Assembly (NCBI RefSeq): GCF_027307225.1
Contig: NZ_DAHUXJ010000149.1
Span: forward strand, 1 to 64,000
Source: Bradyrhizobium sp.
GTDB taxonomy: Bacteria > Pseudomonadota > Alphaproteobacteria > Rhizobiales > Xanthobacteraceae
Direction: 5' to 3'
DNA: 64,000 bases
The translations under genes were made by a program, and so were the position numbers. The stretch's first letter is position 1; each line of letters opens with the position of its first letter. Below are positions 1-12,744 of this stretch, piece by piece. Below the pieces are notes generated by a model. That model was not told the origin of the DNA and did not search any database. It saw nothing but the letters and a program-made list of their open reading frames with translations.

Positions 1-398
1 CCGTTGGAGCCCTTGAAGCTCGGATCGTCCATGATCATTTTCAACGTTTCTTCATTGGACTGTCCGAGTCCGAGCCGCTTGGCTTCTTCATCCAACGTGG
101 TCTCAGCAATGGTTTGCTGCAGCACCTGCCGGTCGATACCGAGGGCGCGGGCCTGTTCGTTCGAAAGCGGACGATGGAATTGGCGACCGATCTGTTGCAG
201 GCGGTCGGTGAAGATCCGGCGGAATTGCTCGGTCGATATCTCCGTGTGCCCAACCTTGGCCAACGACGACTGTCCAAAGCCCCTGAAAATGTCGGCGATG
301 CCCCAAATGCCGAAACTGACGATCAGGACGCCCATCACGATGGCCATGATAATTTTGCCGAGCCAGTTTGATGAGGCTTTGCGTATTCCTCGAAGCAT
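1..398 (-). CDS. SurA_N/PpiD-like peptidylprolyl isomerase, N-terminal part (gene runs off the left edge)
   Basis: Minus-strand translation from ATG at 398: MLRGIRKASSNWLGKIIMAIVMGVLIVSFGIWGIADIFRGFGQSSLAKVGHTEISTEQFRRIFTDRLQQ..., an N-terminal TM anchor followed by a SurA_N-type region; no stop before the window edge. Confidence 0.8.
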   Translation of the reverse strand, partial: MLRGIRKASSNWLGKIIMAIVMGVLIVSFGIWGIADIFRGFGQSSLAKVGHTEISTEQFRRIFTDRLQQIGRQFHRPLSNEQARALGIDRQVLQQTIAETTLDEEAKRLGLGQSNEETLKMIMDDPSFKGSN

Positions 399-644
399 TG
401 GGTCCAACTTGTTGGCAGGAGGGAACCGAAGGCTGCCCGCGGGAATTCGTTTTTCGAATGCCACAAAAGAGCGTCACCGGATTGATAACGCATCATAAAG
501 TGGTGGCCACTCCCTCGCAACCAGCGCATTGCTGCAATTGAGAGAGTTAACGTCCGCACGATGGCGCCTGGCCCGATCTGGCCGAGTTTGATGGGCTCTG
601 CTAGCGATTGTCCTGACTTTGGTCCCTTGAAGGAACTTTCGGAT

Positions 645-1403
645 ATGAGCCCCACCATTCGGCCATTGGTCGCCGGCAACTGGAAAATGAACGGCCTGCA
701 TTCCTCGATGGCCGAGTTCGAAGCCATGATCGCTGGTGCCCCGCAGGTGGCGGGGAAGGCGGACCTTCTGGTTTGTCCGCCCGCCACGCTGATTTCAGCT
801 TTTTCCGCGAAATTGGTCGGCTCTCGGGATATCGGAATTGGCGGCCAGGACTGCGATCCGAAGGTCTCTGGCGCCCACACGGGCGATATATCTGCCGAAA
901 TGCTGGCCGATGCGGGCGCAAGCGCGGTCATTGTCGGCCACTCGGAGCGTCGAGCGGATCACGGCGAAAGCGATGCCTTGGTGCGGCAGAAGGCGGAGGC
1001 CGCTTGGCGCGCGGGACTTCTGGCCATCGTCTGCATCGGCGAAACCCAGAGCCAGCGCGATGCCGGGCAGACGCTGGAGATTTGCCGCGGCCAGCTTCAG
1101 GGCTCGCTGCCGGATGGGACCCGCGCGGACAACCTCGTGGTGGCCTATGAGCCGATTTGGGCCATCGGCACCGGCTTGACGCCGACGGTCAAGGATGTGG
1201 AGCAAATTCATCAGTTTATAAGGGAGACGTTGGGCACCCGGTTTAACGGAGAGGGTGCCCGGATGCGCATTCTCTATGGCGGCTCGGTCAAACCGTCCAA
1301 CGCGCGGGAATTAATGGGGGTCGCCAACGTGAACGGCGCGCTGGTTGGCGGGGCAAGCCTGAAAGCCTCCGACTTCCTTGCGATTGCGGCTGGCTGCCCC
1401 TAA
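645..1403 (+). CDS. tpiA: Triosephosphate isomerase
   Basis: [17 protein letters not shown]..., [27 protein letters not shown] motifs; internal ATG at 645 preferred over ORF start 561. Confidence 0.95.
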   Translation: MSPTIRPLVAGNWKMNGLHSSMAEFEAMIAGAPQVAGKADLLVCPPATLISAFSAKLVGSRDIGIGGQDCDPKVSGAHTGDISAEMLADAGASAVIVGHSERRADHGESDALVRQKAEAAWRAGLLAIVCIGETQSQRDAGQTLEICRGQLQGSLPDGTRADNLVVAYEPIWAIGTGLTPTVKDVEQIHQFIRETLGTRFNGEGARMRILYGGSVKPSNARELMGVANVNGALVGGASLKASDFLAIAAGCP

Positions 1404-1527
1404 CTGGAAGTAGGGTGGTGCCGGGGGTGACAATGCCCCGTGCAATCGTGTAACACCCCGCCCAAATCTATCCCCGCAAAACCGAAACCGGCTGCCGGAC
1501 AGCTTCGGTTTGCGACGAAAGGTCGAC

Positions 1528-1899
1528 ATGCAGACTGTCATTATCGTAATCCATTTGATGATCGTCGCGACGCTGATCGCGACCGTCCTGCTGCAAAAAT
1601 CGGAAGGCGGCGGCCTGGGCATGGGTGGCGGCGCGGGCTTCATGTCGAGCCGCGGTACGGCCAATCTGCTGTCGCGCACGACCGCTGTGTTGGCGACCGG
1701 CTTTTTCTTGACCAGCCTGCTCTTGTCGTGGCTTGCCAGCTACGACCGCAAGCCAAGCTCGATTCTTCCAGCGTCGCAGTCGCAGTCCGGGACTCCGGCG
1801 ACGCCATCGAGCGGAGGCGTTCTGGATTCGTTGAAGAAATCCGAGCAGCAGCAAACTCCGCCCGCGCCGTCAGGCCCGGAAGCGCCGCACTCGCAATAA
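1528..1899 (+). CDS. secG: Preprotein translocase subunit SecG
   Basis: MQTVIIVIHLMIVATLIATVLLQKSEGGGLGMGGG..., two TM segments; position between tpiA and pyrG. Confidence 0.9.
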   Translation: MQTVIIVIHLMIVATLIATVLLQKSEGGGLGMGGGAGFMSSRGTANLLSRTTAVLATGFFLTSLLLSWLASYDRKPSSILPASQSQSGTPATPSSGGVLDSLKKSEQQQTPPAPSGPEAPHSQ

Positions 1900-2070
1900 G
1901 CGAAATTCGCAATAAAGCGGGAGGGCCATGCAGCGTGGCCCTCTACCGTGCTGCATCAGCAGTCTATATCAAGCCGCTGATATCTCTTTAATTTTGGCGT
2001 CACCCACAGGCCGTGAAAATTTCGCGGCGAAGAGCCTTTTCGTTTTGGCGAATCGGACCTGTGGCCTTAA

Positions 2071-3714
<1,644 letters not shown>

Positions 3715-3807
3715 TGCCGTGCGTCGGGGGCCTTTGACGGGCCCGCCGATTGTTGCGAAAAGACGCTCCCTCGCCATTACAAAAACAAGGTCAAAGGGAG
3801 TACGTCG

Positions 3808-4134
3808 ATGATCTATGAAACCCGCGTCTATCGCTGCGTGCCGGGCCGGCTGCCCGCGCTGCTGAAGCGCTTTGAGACCATTACGCTGAAGCTCTGGGAA
3901 AAGCACGGCATTCGCCAGGCCGGCTTTTTCACCACGCTGGTCGGTGAATCCAATCAGGAGCTGACCTATCTGCTCGCCTGGGAATCGCTTGCCGACCGGG
4001 AAAAGAAATGGGCGGCGTTCCAGAGCGATCCGGAATGGATCGCGGCACGCGCCAAGACCGAGGCCGACGGGCAGATCGTCGACAACATCGTCAATCAATT
4101 GCTGGTGCCGACCTCGTTCTCCTCCGTGAAGTAG
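3808..4134 (+). CDS. NIPSNAP-family protein
   Basis: MIYETRVYRCVPGRLPALLKRFE...LTYLLAWESLADREKKWAAFQSDPEW. Confidence 0.8.
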   Translation: MIYETRVYRCVPGRLPALLKRFETITLKLWEKHGIRQAGFFTTLVGESNQELTYLLAWESLADREKKWAAFQSDPEWIAARAKTEADGQIVDNIVNQLLVPTSFSSVK

Positions 4135-4158
4135 CATCAAAGGGCGCAAGGTCCCGCC

Positions 4159-5034
4159 ATGCCCCAAGGTCTTGACCATATCGTGCATGCCGTCCGTGAC
4201 GTGGACGCGGCAGCGGAATTCTATGTCCGCGCCGGGTTCACGGTGGGCGGGCGCAATCGCCACCCTTGGGGGACGCATAATCGCATCGTGCAGTTGAAGA
4301 ACTGCTACATCGAAATTCTCGAAGTCGCCGAACCCGAAAAGATCGTGGCCCACAGGGCGCGATTTTTCTCGTTCGGCGCTTTCAGCCGCGATTTCCTCGC
4401 TTACCGCGAGGGCTTTTCGATGGTCTTGCTCAATAGCCGGGATGCGGCAGCCGATGCGCGCGCCTTCGAGGCAATTGGCATCGGTGCGTTCGATACATTC
4501 GATTTCACCCGCGAAGGCAAGAGACCCGACGGCAGCACGGTCAAGCTGGCTTTCTCGCTGGCCTTTGCGGCCGAGCCGAATTCGCCCGATCTTCGCTTCG
4601 CCACATGCCAGCATTATTTTCCGGAAAATTTCTGGAATCCGGCGTTTCAGAACCATGCCAACGGGGCCCGGCGCGTGCCCGGCGTCGTGATGACTGCTGC
4701 GGATCCGGTAAGCCATCAGAGTTTCCTTGAGGCCTATACGGGAGTGAAGATTGTCGCTTCGAGCGAGGATGGCGTAGCCGCGCACACGAAGAATGGCGAT
4801 ATCGTTATTCTTAATCCTTCAGCGGCTGGCGATCTCCTGGGATTCCCCGTCAAGACAAGCGGCGAGGGGATCGTGCTCAGCGCCATGCGCTTTACCGCCG
4901 CCGACCTGAGCCGGGCCGAGGGCTTGCATCGGAAGAACGGACTGGCGGTGCGGAGAAACGGGGAGAGGTTGATCATCCCGCCAGATGAGGGCTTTGGTGC
5001 AACCCTGATATTCGAGGCCGCAAAAGAGAGTTGA
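4159..5034 (+). CDS. VOC/glyoxalase-like domain protein
   Basis: MPQGLDHIVHAVRDVDAAAEFYVRAGFTVGGRNRHPWGTHNRIVQL... Confidence 0.8.
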   Translation: MPQGLDHIVHAVRDVDAAAEFYVRAGFTVGGRNRHPWGTHNRIVQLKNCYIEILEVAEPEKIVAHRARFFSFGAFSRDFLAYREGFSMVLLNSRDAAADARAFEAIGIGAFDTFDFTREGKRPDGSTVKLAFSLAFAAEPNSPDLRFATCQHYFPENFWNPAFQNHANGARRVPGVVMTAADPVSHQSFLEAYTGVKIVASSEDGVAAHTKNGDIVILNPSAAGDLLGFPVKTSGEGIVLSAMRFTAADLSRAEGLHRKNGLAVRRNGERLIIPPDEGFGATLIFEAAKES

Positions 5035-5083
5035 TCCCAGTCTCCGCGCCCGGCATGGTCGCCCGTGAACAGGACAAAAGGCT

Positions 5084-5929
5084 TTGAAACCAGTCGCTTC
5101 CGCAGCAGAGATCGTTGACGTTGGCCCGGTCAAATTCGGCAATCGCCTGCCGATCTCGATCGTCGCGGGCCCGTGTCAGCTCGAGAGCCGCACGCATGGG
5201 CTTGAGGTGGCGACCGCGCTGAAGGAAATTTCTGATCGTCTGAAGGTCGGCCTCGTCTACAAGACATCCTTCGACAAGGCCAATCGAACCAGCGCTTCCG
5301 CAGCGCGGGGAATAGGTCTGGCGCAGGCATTGCCGATCCTTGCAGAAATACGCGCGTCGGTGGGATTGCCTGTCCTCACCGACGTGCATGAAGCCACCCA
5401 ATGCGCCGAGGTCGCCCAAGCCGTCGACGTCCTGCAAATTCCGGCGTTCCTGTGCCGGCAAACCGATTTGCTGCTGGCCGCTGCCGCCACCGGCAAGGTC
5501 GTCAACGTCAAGAAGGGACAGTTCCTCGCGCCGTGGGACATGGCCAACGTCGTGACCAAAATTACGGGCGCCGGCAATTCGAAGGTGCTTGTCACCGAGC
5601 GGGGCGCCTCGTTCGGCTACAACACTTTGGTGTCCGATATGCGCGCACTGCCGATCCTGGCGCGTACCACGGGTGCGCCGGTCATTTTCGATGCGACCCA
5701 TTCGGTGCAGCAGCCCGGCGGCAAAGGCACGTCATCGGGCGGCGAGCGCGAGTTTGTGCCGGTTCTGGCGCGCGCAGCTGTCGCGGTCGGCGTCGCCGGC
5801 GTCTTCATCGAGACCCATCCCGACCCGGATCACGCGCCATCCGACGGACCCAACATGGTGCCGCTGCGCGAGTTCGAAGGCCTGCTGCGAAAGCTGATGG
5901 CGTTCGACAAGGTCGCCAAGAATGCCTGA
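5084..5929 (+). CDS. kdsA: 3-deoxy-8-phosphooctulonate synthase (TTG start as in ORF track)
   Basis: ISIVAGPCQLESRTHGLEVA, VYKTSFDKANRTS, FDATHSVQQPGG, FIETHPDPDHAPSDGPNM. Confidence 0.95.
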   Translation: MKPVASAAEIVDVGPVKFGNRLPISIVAGPCQLESRTHGLEVATALKEISDRLKVGLVYKTSFDKANRTSASAARGIGLAQALPILAEIRASVGLPVLTDVHEATQCAEVAQAVDVLQIPAFLCRQTDLLLAAAATGKVVNVKKGQFLAPWDMANVVTKITGAGNSKVLVTERGASFGYNTLVSDMRALPILARTTGAPVIFDATHSVQQPGGKGTSSGGEREFVPVLARAAVAVGVAGVFIETHPDPDHAPSDGPNMVPLREFEGLLRKLMAFDKVAKNA

Positions 5930-5954
5930 AAACAATGCCTGAGAGCGTGATGCG

Positions 5955-6077
5955 ATGATGCCGCAGACCGTGCCGCGGCGGCGTAATCGCATGCCGCCCG
6001 CGATCAACATCATCGCGATCGCGACCTTTGCGGCAAGCCTCTCGGCCCGCGCGCTCGAGTTTAACCCAGCGACTTGA
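5955..6077 (+). pseudogene. Truncated N-terminus of an MFS transporter-like gene
   Basis: MMPQTVPRRRNRMPPAINIIAIATFAASLSARALEFNPAT* resembles the start of an MFS permease; it stops abruptly after 40 aa, at the end of the convergent LysR gene. Confidence 0.5.
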
Positions 6078-6936
6078 GCAGCGCGTCTTCGGCACGGCTG
6101 ACGTGCCGCTCCTTGTGGCGCAGGATGTAGAACGATCGGCGCGGCAGGCCGAAGCGGACCCGGTGGAGCGTCCTGGCGGCGATCGACCGCGCCGCCACCA
6201 GGTCCGAGATGGCCGTGGCCGCCTGGCCGGCCTCGACCGCAGACCGGACCGCTTCGTTGGATGGAAACTCCAGCGCTATCGGAAGATCGGACAGTTCAAG
6301 TCCGTTCGCGCGAAGCCCGGCTTCGAACATGGACCTCGTGCCGGATCCAGCTTCACGCAGCACCCATGTGGTCGTCGGCAAGTCCTTCGCGGAGACTTTC
6401 GGTCGACCGGCCCACGGGTGCCGGCTACCTACGGCCAGGATCAGGCTGTCGCCGTCAATTCTCTCCGCGGTCAGGAGATCAGCGTCGATTTCTCCCTCGA
6501 TAAAGCCGAGATCGGCACCGCCTTGCAGCACCGCCTGCGCGACCTGTTCGGTATTGGAAATCGTCAGCCGCAAATCGATGCCGGGATAGTCAGCGTGAAA
6601 CGCCTGGATGCGGCTCGGCAGCCAATAATTTCCGACCGTCTGGCTTGCAGCGATGGAAAGTGAGCCACGCTTCAAGCCGGCAAGGTCGTTGAGAACCTGC
6701 GTCGCGTCCCTCGCGCGGGTCAGCACCGCCCGGGCTTCGATGAGAAAATCCTTTCCGGTCTGGGTCAGCGCAATGCCCCGGCCGACACGGTCGAACAATT
6801 TGATGCCGTAACGCGCCTCGAGCGCCGCGATTGCAGCGCTCGTGGCGGACTGGGTGAGATTGAGTTCGTTCGCGGCTCGCGTGACGTGCTGCTTTTCGGC
6901 GACGGCAACGAAGATGCGCAGCTGTTCGAGGGTCAT
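6061..6936 (-). CDS. LysR-family transcriptional regulator
   Basis: MTLEQLRIFVAVAEKQHVTRAANELNLTQSATSAAIAALEARYGIKLFDRVGRGIALT, LysR wHTH. Confidence 0.92.
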   Translation of the reverse strand: MTLEQLRIFVAVAEKQHVTRAANELNLTQSATSAAIAALEARYGIKLFDRVGRGIALTQTGKDFLIEARAVLTRARDATQVLNDLAGLKRGSLSIAASQTVGNYWLPSRIQAFHADYPGIDLRLTISNTEQVAQAVLQGGADLGFIEGEIDADLLTAERIDGDSLILAVGSRHPWAGRPKVSAKDLPTTTWVLREAGSGTRSMFEAGLRANGLELSDLPIALEFPSNEAVRSAVEAGQAATAISDLVAARSIAARTLHRVRFGLPRRSFYILRHKERHVSRAEDALLKSLG

Positions 6937-6942
6937 TCGTCC

Positions 6943-7995
6943 TCATCCAAACAGTTTGACCAGCATGAGACTAAAGCTCGCAATGAACAGGAAGGCGAGG
7001 GCGCCTAACAGCGCCGGCCGGATGCCCCTTGCCATGAGCTTGCGAAGGTCGGTTTCCAGCCCCATCGCCGCAAGTGCGACAGACAGCAGGAATGTCGTAA
7101 CGGCGGCGATCTCGGCCCTGTCGGCGGCAGGAACCGTGATCAGGCTGTTCAGTCCGACCACGGCGACGAAGCCAAGCACAAACCACGGCATGGGTAGCCG
7201 CGATGAAGCGGCCGAGGCCGAAGCTCGCGTTGAGGCGCTACGGGATGCAAGCCAGCCCAGCACGATCACGACAGGCGCCAGCAGGACGACCCGCGACAGC
7301 TTTGCGATCGTGCCGAATTCCCCGGCCGACTTCCCATACTGGAACGCTGCGGCGACCACTTGCGCGATCTCGTGGATGGAAGCGCCAGACCACAATCCAA
7401 AGGCGTGCGGATCGAGATGCAAGAGTGTCGGGAGAAGCGGGTAGGCGAACATCGCGACCGACCCAAAGATCGTCACGCAGGCGACCGCATAGGCGACATC
7501 CTCATCATCCCCGTTGGTCACCGTATTCGTGGCGATGACGGCGGAAGCACCGCAAATCGAGGTGCCGGCCGCAATCAACTGCGCCAGTTTTCGTTCGACG
7601 CCCAGCAATCGTCCCAGCGAAACCGTGAAGACGAAGGTGGCGAGAAGCGTGGTGGCGACGATGAGAAAGCCGCGCTCGCCGACGTCGATGATCTGGCTGA
7701 CGGTCAGTTGAAACCCGAGCAAAATGATGCCGAGGCGCAGGAGTCGCCGCATGCTGAAGGCGACCCCGGCTTTGGCGATGACCGGCGTGCCGACAAGATT
7801 GTGAAGGGCGGTGCCAATCAGGATCGCCAGGATCAGGGGACTGAACGCCGTCAATCCTGGCAACTCGCGCAAACCATAGGCAGATGCAGCGACCACGGAT
7901 ACCATCAGCAGTCCCGGAAGGACGGCCAGTGCGCGCCTGACATGCGGTGTAACGGGATCGGCATTGGATGCGAGCGATGAGGCGCGATCGGTCAT
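6943..7995 (-). CDS. YeiH-family putative sulfate exporter
   Basis: [16 protein letters not shown]-like motif ([18 protein letters not shown]), multiple TM segments, adjacent to a LysR gene; likely start at 7995 ([11 protein letters not shown]). Confidence 0.85.
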   Translation of the reverse strand: MTDRASSLASNADPVTPHVRRALAVLPGLLMVSVVAASAYGLRELPGLTAFSPLILAILIGTALHNLVGTPVIAKAGVAFSMRRLLRLGIILLGFQLTVSQIIDVGERGFLIVATTLLATFVFTVSLGRLLGVERKLAQLIAAGTSICGASAVIATNTVTNGDDEDVAYAVACVTIFGSVAMFAYPLLPTLLHLDPHAFGLWSGASIHEIAQVVAAAFQYGKSAGEFGTIAKLSRVVLLAPVVIVLGWLASRSASTRASASAASSRLPMPWFVLGFVAVVGLNSLITVPAADRAEIAAVTTFLLSVALAAMGLETDLRKLMARGIRPALLGALAFLFIASFSLMLVKLFG

Positions 7996-8106
7996 GTTGG
8001 GCTCCTTGTTCTTGCCCAACGACCATCGCGGTGTTCGATCGTTCAATCCAACAGATTATAATCGTTATATCAATCGATTTATTTGATTAATATTGCGTCC
8101 TGGAAA

Positions 8107-8898
8107 CTATGCCAGGGCCTCACGAAAGAACGCGATGACTTCGTCGACCGCCGCCCGGGTCGGCTCGCCCGGCGCATCGATGAGGTCTCCGGTAAAGACC
8201 GAATGCGGTGGCTTTCCGCGGGCCTTCATGCCGCCGGGATGGCCGGCGCTGTCAGGCAATTCGGAGCCAGAAAAGGCGTCGCCAAAGGTAGTGCGTAGCG
8301 TTGCGAACCGCGGCGCCTTGCAGAGCTCGTCGCCTTCGAAGCGATAGCCGCGCAGCTTCAATCCCTGCCGTGTCCGGGCAACGACCTGCTCGAGATCGCG
8401 AAGAGCGATATCCAGTGCCGCGGCGGAAAGCGCCGGCGCGCCGGGCTGCGCGAGAACCGGCGCCAGCACGACGGGATCGAGCGCCATCGACAGAGCAAAG
8501 CCGCCTGTGACGCACATGCCGATAGCTCCGACACCGGGGCCTCCGCACTCCTGGTGGGCGAGGCGCGCCAGCGCGCGCAGCCAGTCCGTTACGGGGCTCG
8601 ACGTGTTGGCGCGCAGGATGGTGAATTCGCGTGAAATGCAGAGTGAGACGATCCGCGCCACGGAGGGCTTCTCGATATTGCTCGCATCGGGCTCGCCGAA
8701 CAGGATCGGGGCATAGACGCGGAAACCCGCATCACGAACCCATCGGCAAAACCGCGCAAGAGTTGGCGTGAAGCCGTAGATTTCGTGAACAACAATGATC
8801 GCAGGACCGCCAGTCCCCGTCACAAGGACCGGCTTGGTTTTGCCGAGCAGGCTGATGTCGCGTCTGGTGAAGTCGGTGATATCAGGCGTCAATTCCAT
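8107..8898 (-). CDS. Dienelactone hydrolase family protein
   Basis: PAIIVVHEIYGFTPTLARFCRWVRDAGFRVYAPILFG..., GAIGMCVTGGFALSMA nucleophile region. Confidence 0.85.
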   Translation of the reverse strand: MELTPDITDFTRRDISLLGKTKPVLVTGTGGPAIIVVHEIYGFTPTLARFCRWVRDAGFRVYAPILFGEPDASNIEKPSVARIVSLCISREFTILRANTSSPVTDWLRALARLAHQECGGPGVGAIGMCVTGGFALSMALDPVVLAPVLAQPGAPALSAAALDIALRDLEQVVARTRQGLKLRGYRFEGDELCKAPRFATLRTTFGDAFSGSELPDSAGHPGGMKARGKPPHSVFTGDLIDAPGEPTRAAVDEVIAFFREALA

Positions 8899-8949
8899 GT
8901 CATCACCCCGTCGAGCTGCCAGTCTAACGAAACACCAACGAGCGGCATT

Positions 8950-9438
8950 TCATCCGCGACCGCGGTAGGGCGCCACGCCCTGATCAGGAATCCACATTCC
9001 CTTCGGCAGGGTACCGGTCTGCCAGAATACGTCGATCGGAATGCCGCCGCGCGGGTACCAGTAGCCGCCGATCCTGAGCCATTTCGGCTTGATCTCCGCG
9101 GCGATCCGCTTGCCGATCATGACCGTGCAATCCTCATGAAAGGCACCGTGATTGCGGAAACTCGCGACATAGAGCTTCAGCGACTTCGATTCCAAAAGCC
9201 ATTGGCCGGGGACGTAGTCAATCACGAGATGAGCGAAATCAGGCTGTCCGGTGACCGGGCATAGCGATGTAAATTCCGGCGCGGTAAAGCGCACGACGTA
9301 ATTGGTGTGTCTCTGCGGATTAGGCACGTGGTCGAGCCTGGCGGCCTCGGGCGTTGAGGGCCATTCGACGGCGCGGCCGAGCTGTAAATCGGACCGCTGG
9401 ATTGCGGATTTTGGGGCCCTTCGTGGCTTTCTGGACAT
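8950..9438 (-). CDS. queF: NADPH-dependent 7-cyano-7-deazaguanine (preQ0) reductase
   Basis: [51 protein letters not shown]. Confidence 0.95.
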   Translation of the reverse strand: MSRKPRRAPKSAIQRSDLQLGRAVEWPSTPEAARLDHVPNPQRHTNYVVRFTAPEFTSLCPVTGQPDFAHLVIDYVPGQWLLESKSLKLYVASFRNHGAFHEDCTVMIGKRIAAEIKPKWLRIGGYWYPRGGIPIDVFWQTGTLPKGMWIPDQGVAPYRGRG

Positions 9439-9526
9439 AATTGGTCTCCGTTGTGCACGTTTTAGCCAATTCGAGTTTTCCCGTCACGGGCAAGGCAACC
9501 TTTTCCGCCCCATTCGCTTGCTGTAG

Positions 9527-10855
<1,329 letters not shown>

Positions 10856-10925
10856 AAGGCCGCCAGGGGCTTGTGTTTCGCAGCCAGCGCGAGATCATCA
10901 GCCCAAAGAAACCTAACGGGAGGAC

Positions 10926-12068
10926 GTGATGAGCGCCGATGGCAAAAGCGGTTTGCAGCTTCGTTCGTTGATCAAGAAAAGCGGCGAACTCGAAATATCG
11001 CTGGTTGATGTCCCGACACCGGAGCCAGCGGCCGATGAGGTCGTGGTCCGGGTCGAGGCAGCACCGATCAACCCGTCCGATCTTGGACTTCTCGTCGGCG
11101 CCGCCGATATGAGCACCGTGAAAGCGGGCGGGACCACGGACGCACCCGTCATCACTGCGCGCGTGCCTGAGGCAGCGATGCGGGGAATGGGAGCGCGTCT
11201 CGATCAATCCATGCCGGTCGGCAACGAGGGCGCCGGCGTCGTGATCAGAACCGGATCGTCCGATGCCGCAAAGGCGCTGATGGGCAAGAACGTCGCGATG
11301 ATCGGCGGCGCGATGTATGCGCAATACCGCACGATCAAGGCCAGCGATTGTACCGTGCTCCCGGAAGGCACGACGCCCGCCGAAGGCGCTTCCTGGTTCG
11401 TCAATCCGCTGACGGCGCTTGGCATGGTCGAGACCATGCGGCGCGAAGGTCACAAGGCGCTGGTGCATACGGCTGCCGCTTCCAATCTCGGGCAGATGCT
11501 CAACAAGATCTGCCTCAAGGACGGTGTCGCGCTGGTCAACATCGTTCGCAGTTCCGAGCAGGCCGAAATCCTGCGCAGGATCGGCGCCAAACATGTCGTT
11601 GACTCCAAGTCGCCGACATTCCTGAACGACCTGACCGACGCGCTCGCCGAAACCGGTGCGACCATCGCGTTTGATGCCATCGGTGGCGGCAAGCTAGCGG
11701 GGCAGATTCTCGGCTGCATGGAGGTGGCGATCAACAAGACGGCGAAGGCCTATAGCCGTTATGGGTCCAACGTGCACAAGCAGGTCTATATCTACGGCTC
11801 GCTCGATCCCGGTCCGGTTGAGTTGAACCGGTCTTTCGGAATGGCCTGGGGCGTCGGCGGCTGGCTGTTGTTTCCGTTTATCATGAAGGTCGGACCGGCC
11901 GAGGTGACGAGCCTTCGCCAGCGCGTTGTTTCCGAGCTGAAGACCACGTTTGCGAGCCACTACACGCAGGTCGTCTCGTTGCAGGAAGCGCTCCAGCTCT
12001 CTCATCTTGCCGTCTACGGTAAGCGCGCCACCGGTGAGAAGTATCTGATCAACCCCAGTAAGGGCTGA
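10926..12068 (+). CDS. Zinc-binding dehydrogenase / quinone-oxidoreductase-like MDR protein
   Basis: VDVPTPEPAADEVVVRVEAAPINPSDLGLL..., NEGAGVVIRTG, ALVHTAAASNLGQMLNKIC. Confidence 0.85.
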   Translation: MMSADGKSGLQLRSLIKKSGELEISLVDVPTPEPAADEVVVRVEAAPINPSDLGLLVGAADMSTVKAGGTTDAPVITARVPEAAMRGMGARLDQSMPVGNEGAGVVIRTGSSDAAKALMGKNVAMIGGAMYAQYRTIKASDCTVLPEGTTPAEGASWFVNPLTALGMVETMRREGHKALVHTAAASNLGQMLNKICLKDGVALVNIVRSSEQAEILRRIGAKHVVDSKSPTFLNDLTDALAETGATIAFDAIGGGKLAGQILGCMEVAINKTAKAYSRYGSNVHKQVYIYGSLDPGPVELNRSFGMAWGVGGWLLFPFIMKVGPAEVTSLRQRVVSELKTTFASHYTQVVSLQEALQLSHLAVYGKRATGEKYLINPSKG

Positions 12069-12138
12069 TCGTTCTCGATTGGGTTACCAGCATAGCAAGG
12101 AGTTATCGGGGTACATTATCAAACAGGGGGATACGTCC

Positions 12139-12528
12139 ATGTCCACGGACCTGAAATACCTGGCTTTTACTGCCATCCTGACGGCCTCGTTATGGATTCC
12201 CTATATCGCCTGCCAGGTCATGACGAACGGCAATCTGACCCCGCAGAATTATGTCGACCCCTCACCCCGAAAGGTCCCGTTGTGGGGGATGCGCGCGAAC
12301 CGCGCTCACCTGAATGCAGTGGAGACACTCGCGCCGTTCGCGGTGCTGGTGATTGTTATTCACCTCGCTGGCAAGGCCAACGCCACGACAGCTTTCTGGG
12401 CGATTGTCTTCTTCTGGACCAGGGTGGTCCACGCCGTCGTCTACTGGGTCGGCATTCCGTATGTGCGGACGCTGAGCTTCACGCTGGGCTATATCGCGGT
12501 TCTCGGCTTGTTCTGGGAACTCCTGTAG
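12139..12528 (+). CDS. MAPEG-family membrane protein
   Basis: MSTDLKYLAFTAILTASLWIPYIACQ...RANRAHLNAVETLAPFAVLVIVIH, four TM segments. Confidence 0.85.
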   Translation: MSTDLKYLAFTAILTASLWIPYIACQVMTNGNLTPQNYVDPSPRKVPLWGMRANRAHLNAVETLAPFAVLVIVIHLAGKANATTAFWAIVFFWTRVVHAVVYWVGIPYVRTLSFTLGYIAVLGLFWELL

Positions 12529-12589
12529 CAACCGATCTGCAAGGATTGACGGGGGGGTTGGGGTGGCTCAGGCCGGCGGGCCTAAAGTC

Positions 12590-12650
12590 GTACCTAGTCC
12601 AATGGGAGACCCCCCGGCAGAGCCGGGGGGTCTCCCATTGGACCAGGTAC
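12590..12650. repeat. Near-perfect palindrome: 29-nt arms, 3-nt loop
   Basis: gtacctagtccaatgggagaccccccggc (12590-12618) / aga / gccggggggtctcccattggaccaggtac (12622-12650), one mismatch between arms. Confidence 0.95.
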
Positions 12651-12744
12651 GCCAAATTGACTTGCCTTTGTATGGCGGGGGGAGAAGATTCGCGCCCGCA
12701 ATCACGTGAGAAAACCCTCAAGCAAAACCTAAAGGGGGAAAGCC

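Noticed and set aside
1916-1948. Hairpin gagggccatgcagcgtggccctc after secG as a terminator
   Set aside because: The stem is good but there is no T-tract; may be a processing site, too weak to call.
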